A DNA stretch of 64,000 nucleotides. Source: Nomia melanderi (taxonomy: Eukaryota > Arthropoda > Insecta > Hymenoptera > Halictidae). This document shows, in pieces, positions 45,603 through 58,012 of this stretch. The stretch spans positions 21,085,660 through 21,149,659 of the forward strand of contig NC_134999.1 in NCBI RefSeq assembly GCF_051020985.1, written 5' to 3'. Positions within the stretch are counted from its first letter, which is position 1; each line of letters opens with the position of its first letter. Both the position numbers and the translations under genes were made by a program. The notes under the pieces are model-generated. The model saw only the letters and a list, made by a program, of their open reading frames with translations, was not told the origin of the DNA and searched no databases.

Positions 45603-48600
45603 ATGGTGAGTTTTATTTTTGTTTATCATTGTTCAAACTTTATGGTTTGCTTCCTTTTTCCGTACCGTACCTATTTTCCTCGACGAACATCCATCTCTTG
45701 GCACGACTAACCTATAGACGCTGTACGCGCACCGCGAATACGTATCTTATTGTAATTTCAAATGACTCACACTCTGCTTTCCCTCTCCTTACTCTGTCGT
45801 CCCCCTCCCCGCTCCCCCTTTTTTCCCACAACTGAATAAAATATATCTTTTCAATGGTGAACTGTTTATCGCATTTTTCATTCACTTCCGATGAAGTATT
45901 GCATTTTATATAGATTACACTTTAGAGCATACAAATACTATTGCCTTTCTAATGCGTTCAATGTAAATGTACTTCAAGCAAAGTGTTATTTAAGGTTTAC
46001 ATTTATTTTACACGAATCGTATGAACTTAAAGAATTAAGTTTCAATTTTTTAGATATAAAACATTTAATTCATTAATGTAGTCTTGACAATGGTACTGTG
46101 TATTCCTTTCAATTGATTTTCTTTCTTTGGTTTATATTTCATTATTATTTATGCCTATTATAGTCAGCGAAAAGAGATAAGGATGCAATGAACGAAGACA
46201 GTAGCAGCGACGAAGATGAGGATCCTGATAACATGGGTGTACCAGGTACATTAATAGTTTTTTTTTTACTTTTATTTTATATTAAAGTAGTTCGGAATGA
46301 ACAAAAGGATAATGTTCTTTTTAGGTGGTGGAAAAGATCTTGCCACTGCTACTGGGATCGCAAACATTAAGGATGAAAAGCCTGCAGATGCTCCATCCAA
46401 TGTAATGATTAAAGGACAGGGGGGAATAAACAGTAAGAATAAATTTAATATGAATTTATTCATGAATTCGTGTTGCTTACAATTGTGTCTGTACCACAGT
46501 GCTAAATCAAAAGTTTGGCAACAAAATTCCTGGTGGGTTAGTGACTAAAACGGCAACACCAGGCTATGAAATGGTTCGTGTAGGAGGATCGCAAGGTACA
46601 CCAACAGACTTTGTCAATGCGAGTCAGTTGAGTCAATTAGGTCAGTTAGCTGCCGCTGGACCATATGGCTTTCCACCTGGATTAGCAAGCCTTGCAGGTT
46701 TTAATCCTGCAGCTTTTTTCCCACCAAGTAAGCAAAGTTATTAATTTAATTTTAATAACAAGCTGAAACTGTTGTGTCATTTTGGTGTGTGCTGTGAAGA
46801 TCAACTATACATTTAATGTATGTATAAGTTAATCGGGCACATACATTACTGGTTTTATGGATTTGCTTGTAACTTATAAAAAAGATGCATACGTTTAATA
46901 TAAATGTTAGTATCCATATTCCATTTTACCACATATCAGAATGCCAATTATGGAATTAATAATTGAAAATAGTTGTATGTAACAATTGTAATATTATAAC
47001 AAAAGAAACAATCCAGAGGTTTTATGTGTACTATTATTCCCCAGGCATGGATATGAGCTTAATGAGTGGTTTTATGGGAATGCCAGGAATGAACATGGGT
47101 GTGAATCCCCTTGTTCAACTGTTAAATCAAAATGGTTTACATCCGAATTGGCCGGCTGGATTATCAGGTATTTTCATTCGTGACTTAGGCATGAAGTACA
47201 TTTCTGTAATACCATGCGATGTAAAATATTGATGCAATTAATTTAAAACAATGTGTTATTACAGGCAAAGCTATGTCTCAGTTATGGATGAATTCTCAAG
47301 ATCCTACAAAAATGAATATACAGCCAACTTTACCGGAAGAGGAAGAGGTTGACGATGAAGACATGGGTGTTGCTGAAACGTACGCCGATTACATGCCTAC
47401 CAAACGTATGTTTTCTCGACTTTATTCCCATACATTATCTATTTACATATTTTTCCCGATTATATTCCTTTACTGTTACGTATCTAATTTAAATAGTCAA
47501 ACTTGGGCGAAAGCATCCAGATCCCGTGGTAGAAACTGCATCGTTGTCTAGCGTCGAACCGACGGACGTCTGGTACAAAGTTTCAATTCCGGAAGAAACA
47601 ATACGAACCGGAGCTTTATCAGCGTTACAGCTTGAATCGATAACATACGCGTCCCAACAGCACGAGCACCTCTTACCAGATGGTACACGTGCTGGTTTTT
47701 TGATTGGAGATGGTGCTGGAGTTGGTAAAGGACGAACTATAGCTGGAATTATATTTGAAAATTATTTAAAAGGCCGAAAACGTGCCATTTGGGTTTCCGT
47801 TTCAAATGATCTCAAGTACGACGCAGAACGGGACTTAAATGACATCGGTGCATCGAAGATTGAGGTATTCTGAAAATATATAGGAACGCGACATTGCACT
47901 CACGTTGCAACATAAATACTTCGAACAATTTAATATTTCTAGGTGCACGCCTTAAATAAATTTAAATATGCAAAAATTTCGTCAGCCGTGAATGGTAATG
48001 TAAAGAGAGGTGTGATATTTAGTACATATTCAGCTCTGATTGGAGAGTCTTCCCAAAGCGGTGGCAAATATAAAAGTCGATTGAAACAGCTTTTGCAATG
48101 GTGCGGAGAAGACTTCGACGGTCTGATCATTTTCGATGAGTGTCATCGTGCGAAAAATTTATGTCCAACGGGCAGTTCGAAGCCTACCAAGACAGGTACG
48201 TATAACGTATATTATAAATCTGAGAAATAATCGTATATTTTGGAAGTTGGATTTTCCGAAAATATTCCTTGAAATTTCTAACGTGTTGCAGGTTTGACCG
48301 TTTTGGAACTACAGAATAAACTTCCTAAAGCTCGAGTAGTATACGCTAGCGCCACTGGTGCTTCTGAACCACGGAATATGGCCTATATGGTTCGATTAGG
48401 TATTTGGGGCGAGGGAACGCCTTTCCCCGAGTTCAACGATTTCATTACTGCTGTCGAGAAGCGCGGAGTTGGTACAATGGAAATCGTAGCGATGGACATG
48501 AAGCTGCGAGGCATGTATATTGCTCGACAGCTAAGTTTTCATGGTGTAGCTTTTAAAATAGAAGAAGTACCTCTATCCAAAGAATTCACTGAAGTATACG

Positions 48601-51271
48601 ATCGTTCCGTTTATTTGGTAAGTAACGAACAATTCGCTACTTACTGTCAGCAATTCTGATTACTGAAACTTCACTAAAAGAAATTCTTTCCAGTGGGTTG
48701 AAGCGATGCAAAGGTTTCAAGAATCGGCGGAACTGTTAGACGCCGAGAACCGTATGAAAAAAACAATGTGGGGTCAGTTCTGGTCATCGCATCAGCGTTT
48801 CTTCAAATATTTATGTATTGCTGCTAAGGTGAAGCACGCTGTCGCGGTTGCACGAGAGGCTGTCAAGTGTGGCAAATGCGTGGTAATCGGTTTACAATCT
48901 ACAGGCGAGGCTCGCACTTTGGAACAGTTAGAGCGAGACGACGGTGAACTCAGCGATTTCGTGTCCACCGCGAAGTGAGTGATACTCTGACGAAGAATAC
49001 AGTAGTAGGAAGAAAAAGAATTGATATATAAGTTTTGTACTCTGTTCTTTCAGAGGAGTTCTCCAAACGTTAGTCGAGAAACATTTTCCTGCGTCAGACC
49101 GTAATCATATTCAACGAGTTTTGGGTATCGAGCCGTCTAAAATGCAGAGGTTAGATGATCTCGACGACATGGATGGCGCAGGTGGTTCAGCCGGCGGCAG
49201 TAAAAGGAAACCTGTAAGACAAGCGGCCCAGCGAGCTTCGAAGAGAGTTCGTCATTTCCCATCCGATGATGACTTCACCGACGATGAGAGAAACGGCGGT
49301 CACAGTTCCGGCTCAGAGTATAAACAAAGCGGATCCGAGAGCGAAGACGATCATAGAACCGAAGAGGAGAGTAATATTAGTTCGGATTCCACCTTCAATT
49401 ATACCGAGTCTGATTCCGACTCCGGCGATAGACGAAAAAAGAAGGGCGGTAAGAAACAGAAGAAACCGGTTAAGAAACGTCCAGGATACGTGGGAGCCGG
49501 TGCAGGAAACGCTGCGGTTCGTAATCGAGCACCATCCAGGGATGCTGTGGAACGCGCATACAGCATGAAGAAGGAGTTATTGTCACAAGTAGAAGATCTA
49601 GGCGAGCGTTTACCTCCCAACACGTTGGATCAGTTGATAGACGAATTCGGTGGACCTGAGAATGTTGCTGAAATGACCGGTAGGAAGGGCCGCGTCGTTC
49701 AGACCGAGGACGGTACCATTCAGTACGAGTCTAGATCCGAGGTAGACGTGCCATTAGAAACGCTGAACTTGACCGAGAAACAAAGGTTTATGGACGGTGA
49801 GAAGACGGTCGCTATCATCTCGGAAGCAGCCAGCAGCGGTATCTCATTGCAGAGCGATAGGCGAGCAAGGAACCAAATGCGGCGAGTACACATCACTCTT
49901 GAATTGCCTTGGAGCGCTGACAGAGCTATACAACAGTTCGGACGTACTCATCGTTCGAATCAGGTGAATGCTCCGGAGTATATATTCTTGATCTCGGATT
50001 TAGCAGGGGAAAGGAGATTCGCGTCGATCGTCGCAAAACGTTTGGAAAGTCTTGGTGCTCTTACACACGGAGACCGTCGTGCCACGGAAACAAGGGATCT
50101 CTCGCAGTTTAATATCGACAACAAATACGGTCGTGCGGCTCTTGAAGCGACGATGAGAACAATCATGAAGTACGAGGCACCGCTCGTGCCGCCGCCTCAG
50201 GATTACCACGGGGACTTCTTCAAAGACGTGGCAGACGCGCTGGTGGGCGTCGGTTTAATTTGTAACAGCGAGAGTACACCGGGTGTGCTTACTCTGGACA
50301 AAGACTATAACAACATGTCGAAGTTCTTGAATCGTATACTGGGTATGCCAGTCGATTTGCAGAATCGTTTGTTCAAATATTTCACCGACACGTTGAACGC
50401 GATCGTGACGCAAGCGAAAAAGACCGGTCGCTTTGACATGGGTATTCTTGATTTGGGCACTGCCGGCGAAAATGTAAAGAGAGTGAAATTGTTTCGCTTC
50501 TTACGGAAACACGCAACTGGAAAAGCGCCAACCGAGTTACACGTGGTTCACGTGGAGCGTGGCATGAGTTGGGCCGAGGCTATGGATAAATGTTCCGAGT
50601 TGACAGGATCCAAAGAAGGATTTTACTTGAGCCACCAAATTCGTAATGGAAAACAAACGGCCATTTTGGCAGTTGCTGTAGATACTGGCAAAAAGAAGTC
50701 TGAGAGCAAGAAGGACCAATTGTACATGGTCTACAGGCCCAACACGGGATTGCAACTTAGGCAAGAAACTCTAGGCGAATTAGAGAAGAAGTACAAGAAA
50801 GTGTCTTCTGACGAGGCGGAGCCGCACTGGTCACAACAATACGATGCTTCGGTGGATACGTGTTCCCACGCATACTGGCGCGGTAATTGTAAAAATGCGA
50901 CGCTCGGGATGGATTGCGAAGTTGGACTCCGAAGACGATCCTACAACGTTTTGTCCGGTTCAGTATTGAGCGTCTGGAGTCGAGTAGAAAGCATTCTAGC
51001 GACCCGTTCTGGTCACAACACGAAAATGCAAGTTGTACGCTTACGAACTGGTAAGATCAGTGATCACCTTTCTTAATTTGTAACTGGTTTAAGTTCACAT
51101 TAGCCAGTGCAAGCCTAGATTTTAAGGTGAACGACAGATTTATAGAGATTCTTTATTATCGCAGATGAGGGTTTGAAGATAGTCGGTACCCTTATTCCAA
51201 AGTCATGTATGGAGATATTACGTCAAGAGCTAGCATCCGATTCAGACAACACCGAGGAACTTACATTTTGA
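45603..51271 (+). CDS. sno: Protein strawberry notch (SBNO family)
   Basis: Twelve coding exons: 45603-45605, 46164-46245, 46325-46432, 46500-46727, 47045-47167, 47265-47405, 47497-47864, 47943-48195, 48292-48617, 48694-48974, 49054-51050 and 51165-51271, giving 1338 residues. Strawberry notch is a nuclear DExD/H helicase-like co-regulator acting downstream of Notch and EGFR signalling. An acidic Ser/Asp/Glu N-terminus is followed by a Gly/Met/Ala-rich segment. The KLGRKHPDPVVETASLSSVEP block leads into the AAA-like helicase half, with Walker A GDGAGVGKGRT at residues 299-309 and DECH at 416-419. Next come a charged nuclear linker (RKKKGGKKQKKPVKKR) and the helicase-C half (ISLQSDRRARNQ, QQFGRTHRSNQ). 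The C-terminal SBNO-specific domain ends with IVGTLIPKSCMEIL. Exon 11 is nearly 2 kb, much the largest. The first coding exon holds only the initiator ATG. Confidence 0.96.
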
Positions 51272-52205
51272 ACATTCGGTACACCGCTTTATAGGTAAGG
51301 AATGATTTTCTCTTGAAAGTTGAAAGTTGCACATGCTGGGTTGTAGTACTCGCCGGTCTACCAGGCTGTATCATAGTATCGATAGGAATAGAAAATCTTA
51401 GATAGGATTTATAAATAAGAATACTTTTTTTTTGCTTATCAAGAGCAGGACCAATGGAAGCGACTTTATAATGGACAAATCCCTCTTCGTAAGCCTTGCG
51501 ACAGAATTCGAGAAGGAAGGGGGTGCACTTACGAAAGCATGGCGAAGATACACGCGTCATCTGTTGAGAGGTGTAAAGTAGATTCGAAATAGTGAGTCTA
51601 TATAGTGTCGTATCGCTCCGTTCAATAACGGCAAGTGAAATCAACGTGTGACACGAACGTTTCCAATTCGCGATCCTATGAACTTCTTGAGAGATCCGAG
51701 CTTGTCTCTTCGTTAGACTCTCGCGTTGTTATTTTATAAGTTAACGAAGCGTACTGCTCGCTCGTCACATCCGGACACGCGAACATCATTAAGTAGCTAA
51801 AATTTTCTTTTCTCTTCTTCTTCTTCTTCTTCCTTCTTTCTTTCTTGATTTTAGACCCAGACTACGTCCGTGTTAAATTCACCTCGAGAACACAAAACGA
51901 ACACACGTTTTCTATTATCCACGAATCCTTTTTCTCGCGAGTCAAAAACAAACAAACAAAGAAAAAAAAAACAGAGAAGCTACAGTAAGCGGTATAGATA
52001 CGTTCTTGTAAAGTTCAGAATATTTGTAAAGGAGCACGATTGTCGTTAGTTTTCCGACTAAATAAAATTTTAGAAAATGTTAGGTTTTCATTCCTCCGGA
52101 CTCGTTGAACAGACTTCGTATGCGAGATAGCTTTACTTTGCGTCTGCCATCAAATTTTTTAGCGGGTATGGAAAAACAAGGATTTTTTGGCTGACATATA
52201 GGCAG

Positions 52206-52234
52206 AGGGGGGGTGGGGGGTGGGCGGGGAGGGG
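52206..52234 (+). promoter_or_regulatory. G-quadruplex-prone G-run block
   Basis: Five G tracts of 7, 6, 3, 4 and 5 bases are separated by single bases. That far exceeds the four runs of three needed for an intramolecular G-quadruplex. It is on the sense strand of strawberry notch, about 935 bp after the stop codon, so it may be in the mRNA. Confidence 0.6.
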
Positions 52235-53116
52235 GCCGGTTTACGTTAGAGATTTAAAAAAAGATGTGCAACTTGGGGAACCGTATTTTAAAGCTAATCA
52301 TATCCTGACACGAGGCGCGTCATCCAGTGAGAATCGATTGTGGGAATCTTAGCCATAGCAGTGGATTCGCTTACTCGCATTTGTGACTGACTTAGAGAGG
52401 TAAAGTAAGTGTAAACCAAGAGAAAGGGGATACAATAACGTAGTATTAGTGAACGATCAATTCTCGCTGGAAAGTACAGATGTATACGCAACACCGTTCA
52501 ATTATTTTCTTTTATCGTTGGATCGATCGGATAGTTAATTATTATCATTGCTACTGCTACCATTAATCTTATTACACTACTCTGCTACTATTATTAGTAC
52601 TAGCACTTCCACTGAAAAAATATTATTATCGACAGGACCCGAGGGAGGGTGGGAGGGAGGGTGAGGTAATGAAACGAAAATCTTTTGAGTGGTCGAAATG
52701 TTACATTGAAGCTGAACGTTCATTATTTGTGAACCAAGTGCCAATGTAGATCAAATTATTTATTTCTAAATCCATACATTCGCCGCTCTTTGGATTCGCA
52801 TAGTGTTATTCGATTTCGATTACGACATATTTATCGATAAATAGAGGAAGAATGGGGGTGCAACCGTGTCTCCCAATATTTTCCCTTTATAAAAGTAGCG
52901 AGCATTAAAGGAACAAAAAAAAAATAATTAGATACAAACGACGGTACATACGACACACGCAACACAGTATATTTATATTCAGAATCGTAAAAGTAGTCAT
53001 GCAGGTTCGCATGTATATTGAGTAGATGTCTCTGTTGTTTGTTGGTACGCCTGGGCGAGTTTCTGTAGAGTATTATATTCAGATGGATCTCGCAGTCTAT
53101 TGTGTACGACAAGGAA

Positions 53117-53149
<33 letters not shown>

Positions 53150-53173
53150 GATAATAATAACAATAATAATAAG
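53117..53173 (+). repeat. (TAA)n microsatellite
   Basis: An AATA/TAA trinucleotide run with two short interruptions, about 57 bp. Confidence 0.9.
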
Positions 53174-54915
53174 CGAAAACAGGAGACAATTCGGATTTAG
53201 AAAGTAGAGGTTGATCCACGGAGCAAATGGATAGAATATCAATTCTCGAGTAGTATCTCCGTTATAAAAAAAAGGCGCATAAACCAGAAGCGTTCGCTTG
53301 TTTAAAAAAAATCACGAAAAATGTAATCTGTGAATATTTTCCTGTCTTAACGACTCCCTGCCTGCAGAAAAGTGTTTCATTGCGGCACATACATTAAAAG
53401 AAAGCTTCAATGTTTCTACGGATACACTACATATTGCATTTATAAACCAATTATAAATTTTAAAACAACACTTTTGACGCAGAACGCCCGGTATATTGTT
53501 TACTAATGTACATTAATAGTTTAATTTACATAATTCGGATTTTAAAGAGGAGGAAACAAACTTTCTTTTAACAAATGAAAACCGAAACTTTATTTGGACA
53601 TTTTCAGTTGATGTTTCAACAATTTTGGTTATTCTGCATTTCATTTTTATCAAACGAATTATCGAGAATATGATTGTTAAACGAATGCACAGGATAATTT
53701 TAGTTTCGAGTATGTAAACACATTACATGATAAAATTCAGACAATGTTCTTAAGCAAAGATAATCTATTAAAATGTAAACAGTCGTATGAGAAAAATGTA
53801 TAAACAATTTTTTTTTTAATTTATTTCCTGAGTATTGAGAGTTATGAATTGCATAGATGATTTTAATCTTGTCTTGCCAATTGTATCCTCTTCTTTAAAG
53901 GGATATATAACTATAGAGATTCTTGAAAAGAAAGAAGGAAACGCAAAACCATCTAACAAAATTGAAATACTGAAAGTGAGATTTGTGATCTTAACATGGA
54001 AGGTCTCAAAGTGTAAATAATATATATTAAAGAATATAAAGCAGTTTTAGGTGAGCATGTGTACCTTGTATTCGACACTTTTACAATTTCTGCTTGAGTT
54101 CCTATCGCAAGATGAGATGTAATTTATAAATGTGGTATCTAGTAAACGTGGAAACCGGCATTGTACATGCCAAGACGATTCCTTTCTTAATGCGCTGTGT
54201 TTTGTGAACTCATTTGAGAGACTTGTAAACATGTATATTACACATAGACATATACATGTATAAATGTCTCTCTATGTATGTAAAACCAATACTTCTTAGT
54301 AAAAAAAAAAAAAAAAAACTCGAGAAAAGCACGACTAATGTTATCAATTTGATTCATGATCTTTCAATATTTTGTTTCATCCATTACTACATATTTTTCC
54401 ACTGTTTGTTTCTTCTTGTTGCTTTAACGTACTTGTTAATAATACGCAAGAAACATTGACTCATAGGGACATAAAGTATAGAAGATTTCATTAACAAGCA
54501 TGTAAATTACCTTTCCATTTGCAAATGCAGTGGCAAATAAAAAATCTTGTGAGTATAGTTTGTTGTACTGGCAATAAGTAGAAAACATTTTATCATTTCT
54601 TTTACATATATACAAGTCGATTTATCTATCATACATATAGGAAACTAGAAAAAATAGTACAAATACAATTTTAAAAATGGGTAAAACTTTCGTTGATTTT
54701 TAACATTTATTAAATTAACGTGTCAATCGTGGATTCAAATCCTATACATAGTCTCACCCACGACCTACATTAGGTATAAAAAAAACTGTACAGCATAACA
54801 TTTCCATTTTTTATATCTCACTTTTAAACACATTCGCTCAGTCATTCACGCAGCATAGTGCACAATTCTTTCCGATTTCAATATTTCCTATTTGTGTAAT
54901 GTATATTAGTAACTT

Positions 54916-55093
54916 GTAAAAGTTTTGTCGGTTTTGAGTAATAAAAATATTTTCATTTATTTTCTGTAGATCAATGTGCATTGCCTATGTAGGAACAAGA
55001 AATAGAAAATAAGACAATTACAGACACATAGACTATCAATAAGAGTATAAAGAAATAGAATGTTCTATTACTCAAAACGGACGAAACGTTTGC
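54916..55093. mobile_element. Small element with ~28-bp terminal inverted repeats
   Basis: The left arm 54916-54943 (including GGTTTTGAGTAATA) is matched by the right arm 55066-55093 (including TATTACTCAAAAC) in inverted orientation, with about four mismatches in 28 positions. The total length is 178 bp, with an AT-rich core and no coding capacity. It looks like a MITE, but no clear target-site duplication could be assigned, and the ends are not of the TTAACCC type. Confidence 0.6.
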
Positions 55094-55202
55094 AATTACC
55101 GAATACATAATCAAATACTCCTCATTTTTATGTATTTATATGCATCTGCATTGATGGATCACTAACCCATTGGGGTGGAAGTACTTTGGTATGGAATGTT
55201 AT

Positions 55203-56699
55203 TTAATGAAAAGCATATAAAAGCATTAGAAACGTGCAAAAGCCAACAATAAGACCAAGTATAAGGGAGTCTCGTCTCTTGCGCAAATTTATCCTTTGCA
55301 CCAGACTGTTCACTGCTGGAAAACGATTCGATATATCGTTCAGCCTAGTCTGTATGCGTTTAAACGCTTGCCTTTGAGTCATCAAATGATCCCGTGTCTC
55401 CATTGCTATACTTATTTGATCATTGATTAATCGATCTGAACTGAAAGTGGTAAGATTTTTTTTATTAATTTTGTACCTGATTAACAACGATTTATAAGAG
55501 ACAAATCAACTTTTTAGTATGAAACATACATATTTCGAAATAAAATGAGCTGCAGAGCAAAGTTCACTTACTTATGAATATGCTGATTTTCCTTCATGAA
55601 CATCTCTCTGCGATTCAGCCCACTTACACTTTTATAGTTGCTGTTCAAAGAACAAAATTGCAAATGTTATAAGTAACAATCTTTTGTTAAAAGTAACAAA
55701 ACAATTATTTTACATACTCTATTTCTTTGCGAACGCTTCCAAGTAAATCTTCTCTGTCTCTTCTTGCTGCAAAATTATTTCTAATCTTATTGAATTCCAA
55801 TTTGTAATCTTTCAATATATCTTTATGACGCTGCATAGTATGCAGCATTGCAGCACCATTTGGTTGTAACTCACTCATTCTCTCGTTTATAGAGAACAAC
55901 TGTAACAAAGCAGTTATTCCATCTATTGAAATATCATTCTAATAGTTGAAACTTACTTTAGCTAACAACGCTTCTATTTCAGAAGCCATGTTTTCAAAAA
56001 CATGTTCCTCGTCTAAAAGTGGTACTTCATCGCTGTTAACAAGCTTGGAACCTGTGTTAACACCAAGCTTGCTGAATGCGACAAGTTTCGCGTCAATCTC
56101 ATTTTCTAAATGTCTTGCTTGCCTCCTTAGGTCTACAAAAAATACAAAATCAATAATAATTTCAATGTTATTCCATGCTTAAACTTTGTTGAAACTTATT
56201 TTAATAATCTCAACTACTAATGAAACCAGATTTAGAGCGAAAGAGTAGAAGAAAAAATGTTTGTAATTGATAATCTCCTTTAATAGGGTTAGGGAAATTA
56301 GCATTACATCATACATGACACTCAAACAAAGCAGCTTGTTAAAAGTAAATTTTAATTAGTGAATAGCGTGCAAATTATGATGATCGTGTTCGTTATCGTT
56401 CAATGGAACTTTGATCCAACCAAAGTAATCTTTCACTAGTAATGTTTCGGTAACTCAACTTTTACTACGTCTGAATAAAAAACAGCATGTTACTATTGTT
56501 TCCTTACAAAATGTAACAAAATAAAATGTGTTAGTGTTAGGATGACATATGTCAAAACAAGGTCGGGAAATAGTACTTGTTGGATAGATTGTTTGGAGTG
56601 ACTTTCTCGATAATTGATGAGAAACGGAAGATTTCTAATGCAAGCGATGTACATGTAAAATCTACCTTCCCAGTCGACGGCATCTAATGAGTTAGCCAT
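55203..56699 (-). CDS. GOSR1: Golgi SNAP receptor complex member 1 (GOS28)
   Basis: Five coding exons on the minus strand: 56699-56666, 56132-55957, 55899-55718, 55640-55572 and 55440-55203, giving 232 residues. GOS28 is a Qb-SNARE of ER-to-Golgi and intra-Golgi vesicle fusion. Seen here are an N-terminal helical bundle (DLRRQARHLENEIDAKL), the PLLDEEHVFENMASEIEALLAK segment and the LHTMQRHKDILKDY block. The SNARE motif runs from NSDRLINDQISIAMETRDHL through TRLNDISNRFPAVNSLVQRI. A C-terminal tail anchor (LILGLIVGFCTFLMLLYAFH) follows a juxtamembrane LRKRRDS. The splice pattern MANSLDAVDWE|D restores the expected family start. Length matches insect orthologues as I recall them. Confidence 0.95.
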
Positions 56700-58012
56700 T
56701 TGACGCTCTGAAATCACGAGATATTTCTACGATATATTAGGGACAGTTACTGCATACGACATAACACAGTTCCACGGAACAGATGATGGCAGCAGACACC
56801 TATGAAACATAAGTAACCAAAGATAAACTATGAGGCGGCACATGGATGCACGCATACACCGATAACAGAACGAAAATGGCGGATGAACTTAAACAAGGAT
56901 CATTCCCATGAAACGGTAATGAATATTCTCTATCGCGGAGGTGTCTAACTCAAGGGCAAGGGTGTCTAAATCAGTGCTCGTGGGCACTCTAGTGAGACTC
57001 CCCTCACGAAAACTTACCCTCTCCATGCCTACTGTGAACTGTGTATTAAACACTACATAGAACTGCTCACAAACACATTCTCGAGCGGTTCCTTGAGTAG
57101 AGGTAGTGGGGGAACTCTGTTGTGGGCGCTGCGTATCCCCACCCTCGAACAGCAACAAAGTAGGGGTTGCGATGAGCACGCCGACTTCCGACTGAGTCGA
57201 GGAACTCTTTCTCTCTGCCTAGCGCCGTCGAACCGCCAACGCATCAGATATGCAACACAGTTTTATTTTACTGCATATCTAGTTCCTTCTGGCAGTATAG
57301 CCTCTGTAACAGCGTTCCTCCACTATCTCTACCCAAGGAGCTGTCCGAGACCACAGACGAGGTATAGAATAAACAACATGCAATGTCAAATTTCGTCACG
57401 CTCTCAGGGGTACTAGTACCCCCATTACCATTTTCATGTCGCGCTCTGTCATATCGATTTAGGTTGGTTTTGCATGGGAACGCTGTAAGTGGTGGGAATT
57501 GGAATTAAAAATATTGAAGCAGACTTAATATACGTGCTTAGGAAAGATAAAAAGACTCTGGCATTTTTATCAAATATTTATTAAAAAAGTTGATATAATA
57601 ATTCTTGTTACATAGTAGTTAACTGTTAGTCCATAGTATGTTCTTAAAAGACTGCAACAGACAGTTTGAGATCATTATAATAAATAATTACATGTAATTT
57701 GCATGCGTTATATTTATTTATTATGGTATTGCAAAGGTCGATTTGTCCCATTGTTTAGTAATATTATATCTGTTAGCTTTAGTTGTAGAGGAAGTAATAA
57801 CTCTTTGAGGATTTTTCCTACAGTGCAATAATAATTTAATAGGATGAGATGTGTCGTTTTCCGCATTTCAGGTTATGTTTACCTTATCTGCAAGTCTTAT
57901 TTGATGATATGCGTCTAATCTATTCTTCATTATGTGTTGTGTAATAATCGAAATATCATGTTTTGACAATCGGTTTCCGCATTAGTATGGTTATCGGCGT
58001 GTCATATGTGTG
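56700..58012. other. Divergent intergenic region GOSR1 / PEX10
   Basis: 1.3 kb with no recognised coding exon. A GC-richer insert (about 56880-57430) ends in a perfect 16-bp palindrome. A 107-codon frame inside it resembles nothing known. The remainder is AT-rich promoter and 5' UTR space. Confidence 0.5.
57407..57422. repeat. Perfect 16-bp palindrome
   Basis: GGGGTACTAGTACCCC reads identically on both strands. It lies at the right edge of a GC-richer stretch in otherwise AT-rich DNA. Confidence 0.8.

Larger units (their letters stand above)
51272..55202. other. 3' region of strawberry notch and spacer to GOSR1
   Basis: 3.9 kb with no coding exons, probably a long strawberry notch 3' UTR plus the short GOSR1 3' UTR on the other strand. 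It contains a CTT/CTTT tract (51811-51846), AATAAAA near 52060, a G-run block (52206-52234), a TAA repeat (53117-53173), an A18 run (54301-54318) and an inverted-repeat element (54916-55093). Confidence 0.5.

Noticed and set aside
49266..50764. Several 60-100 codon frames inside strawberry notch exon 11
   Set aside because: Shadow frames of a 2-kb coding exon with strong family homology.
58010..58012. GTG as the PEX10 start
   Set aside because: The next in-frame codon is a normal ATG at 58013, which is the expected initiator in an animal gene.
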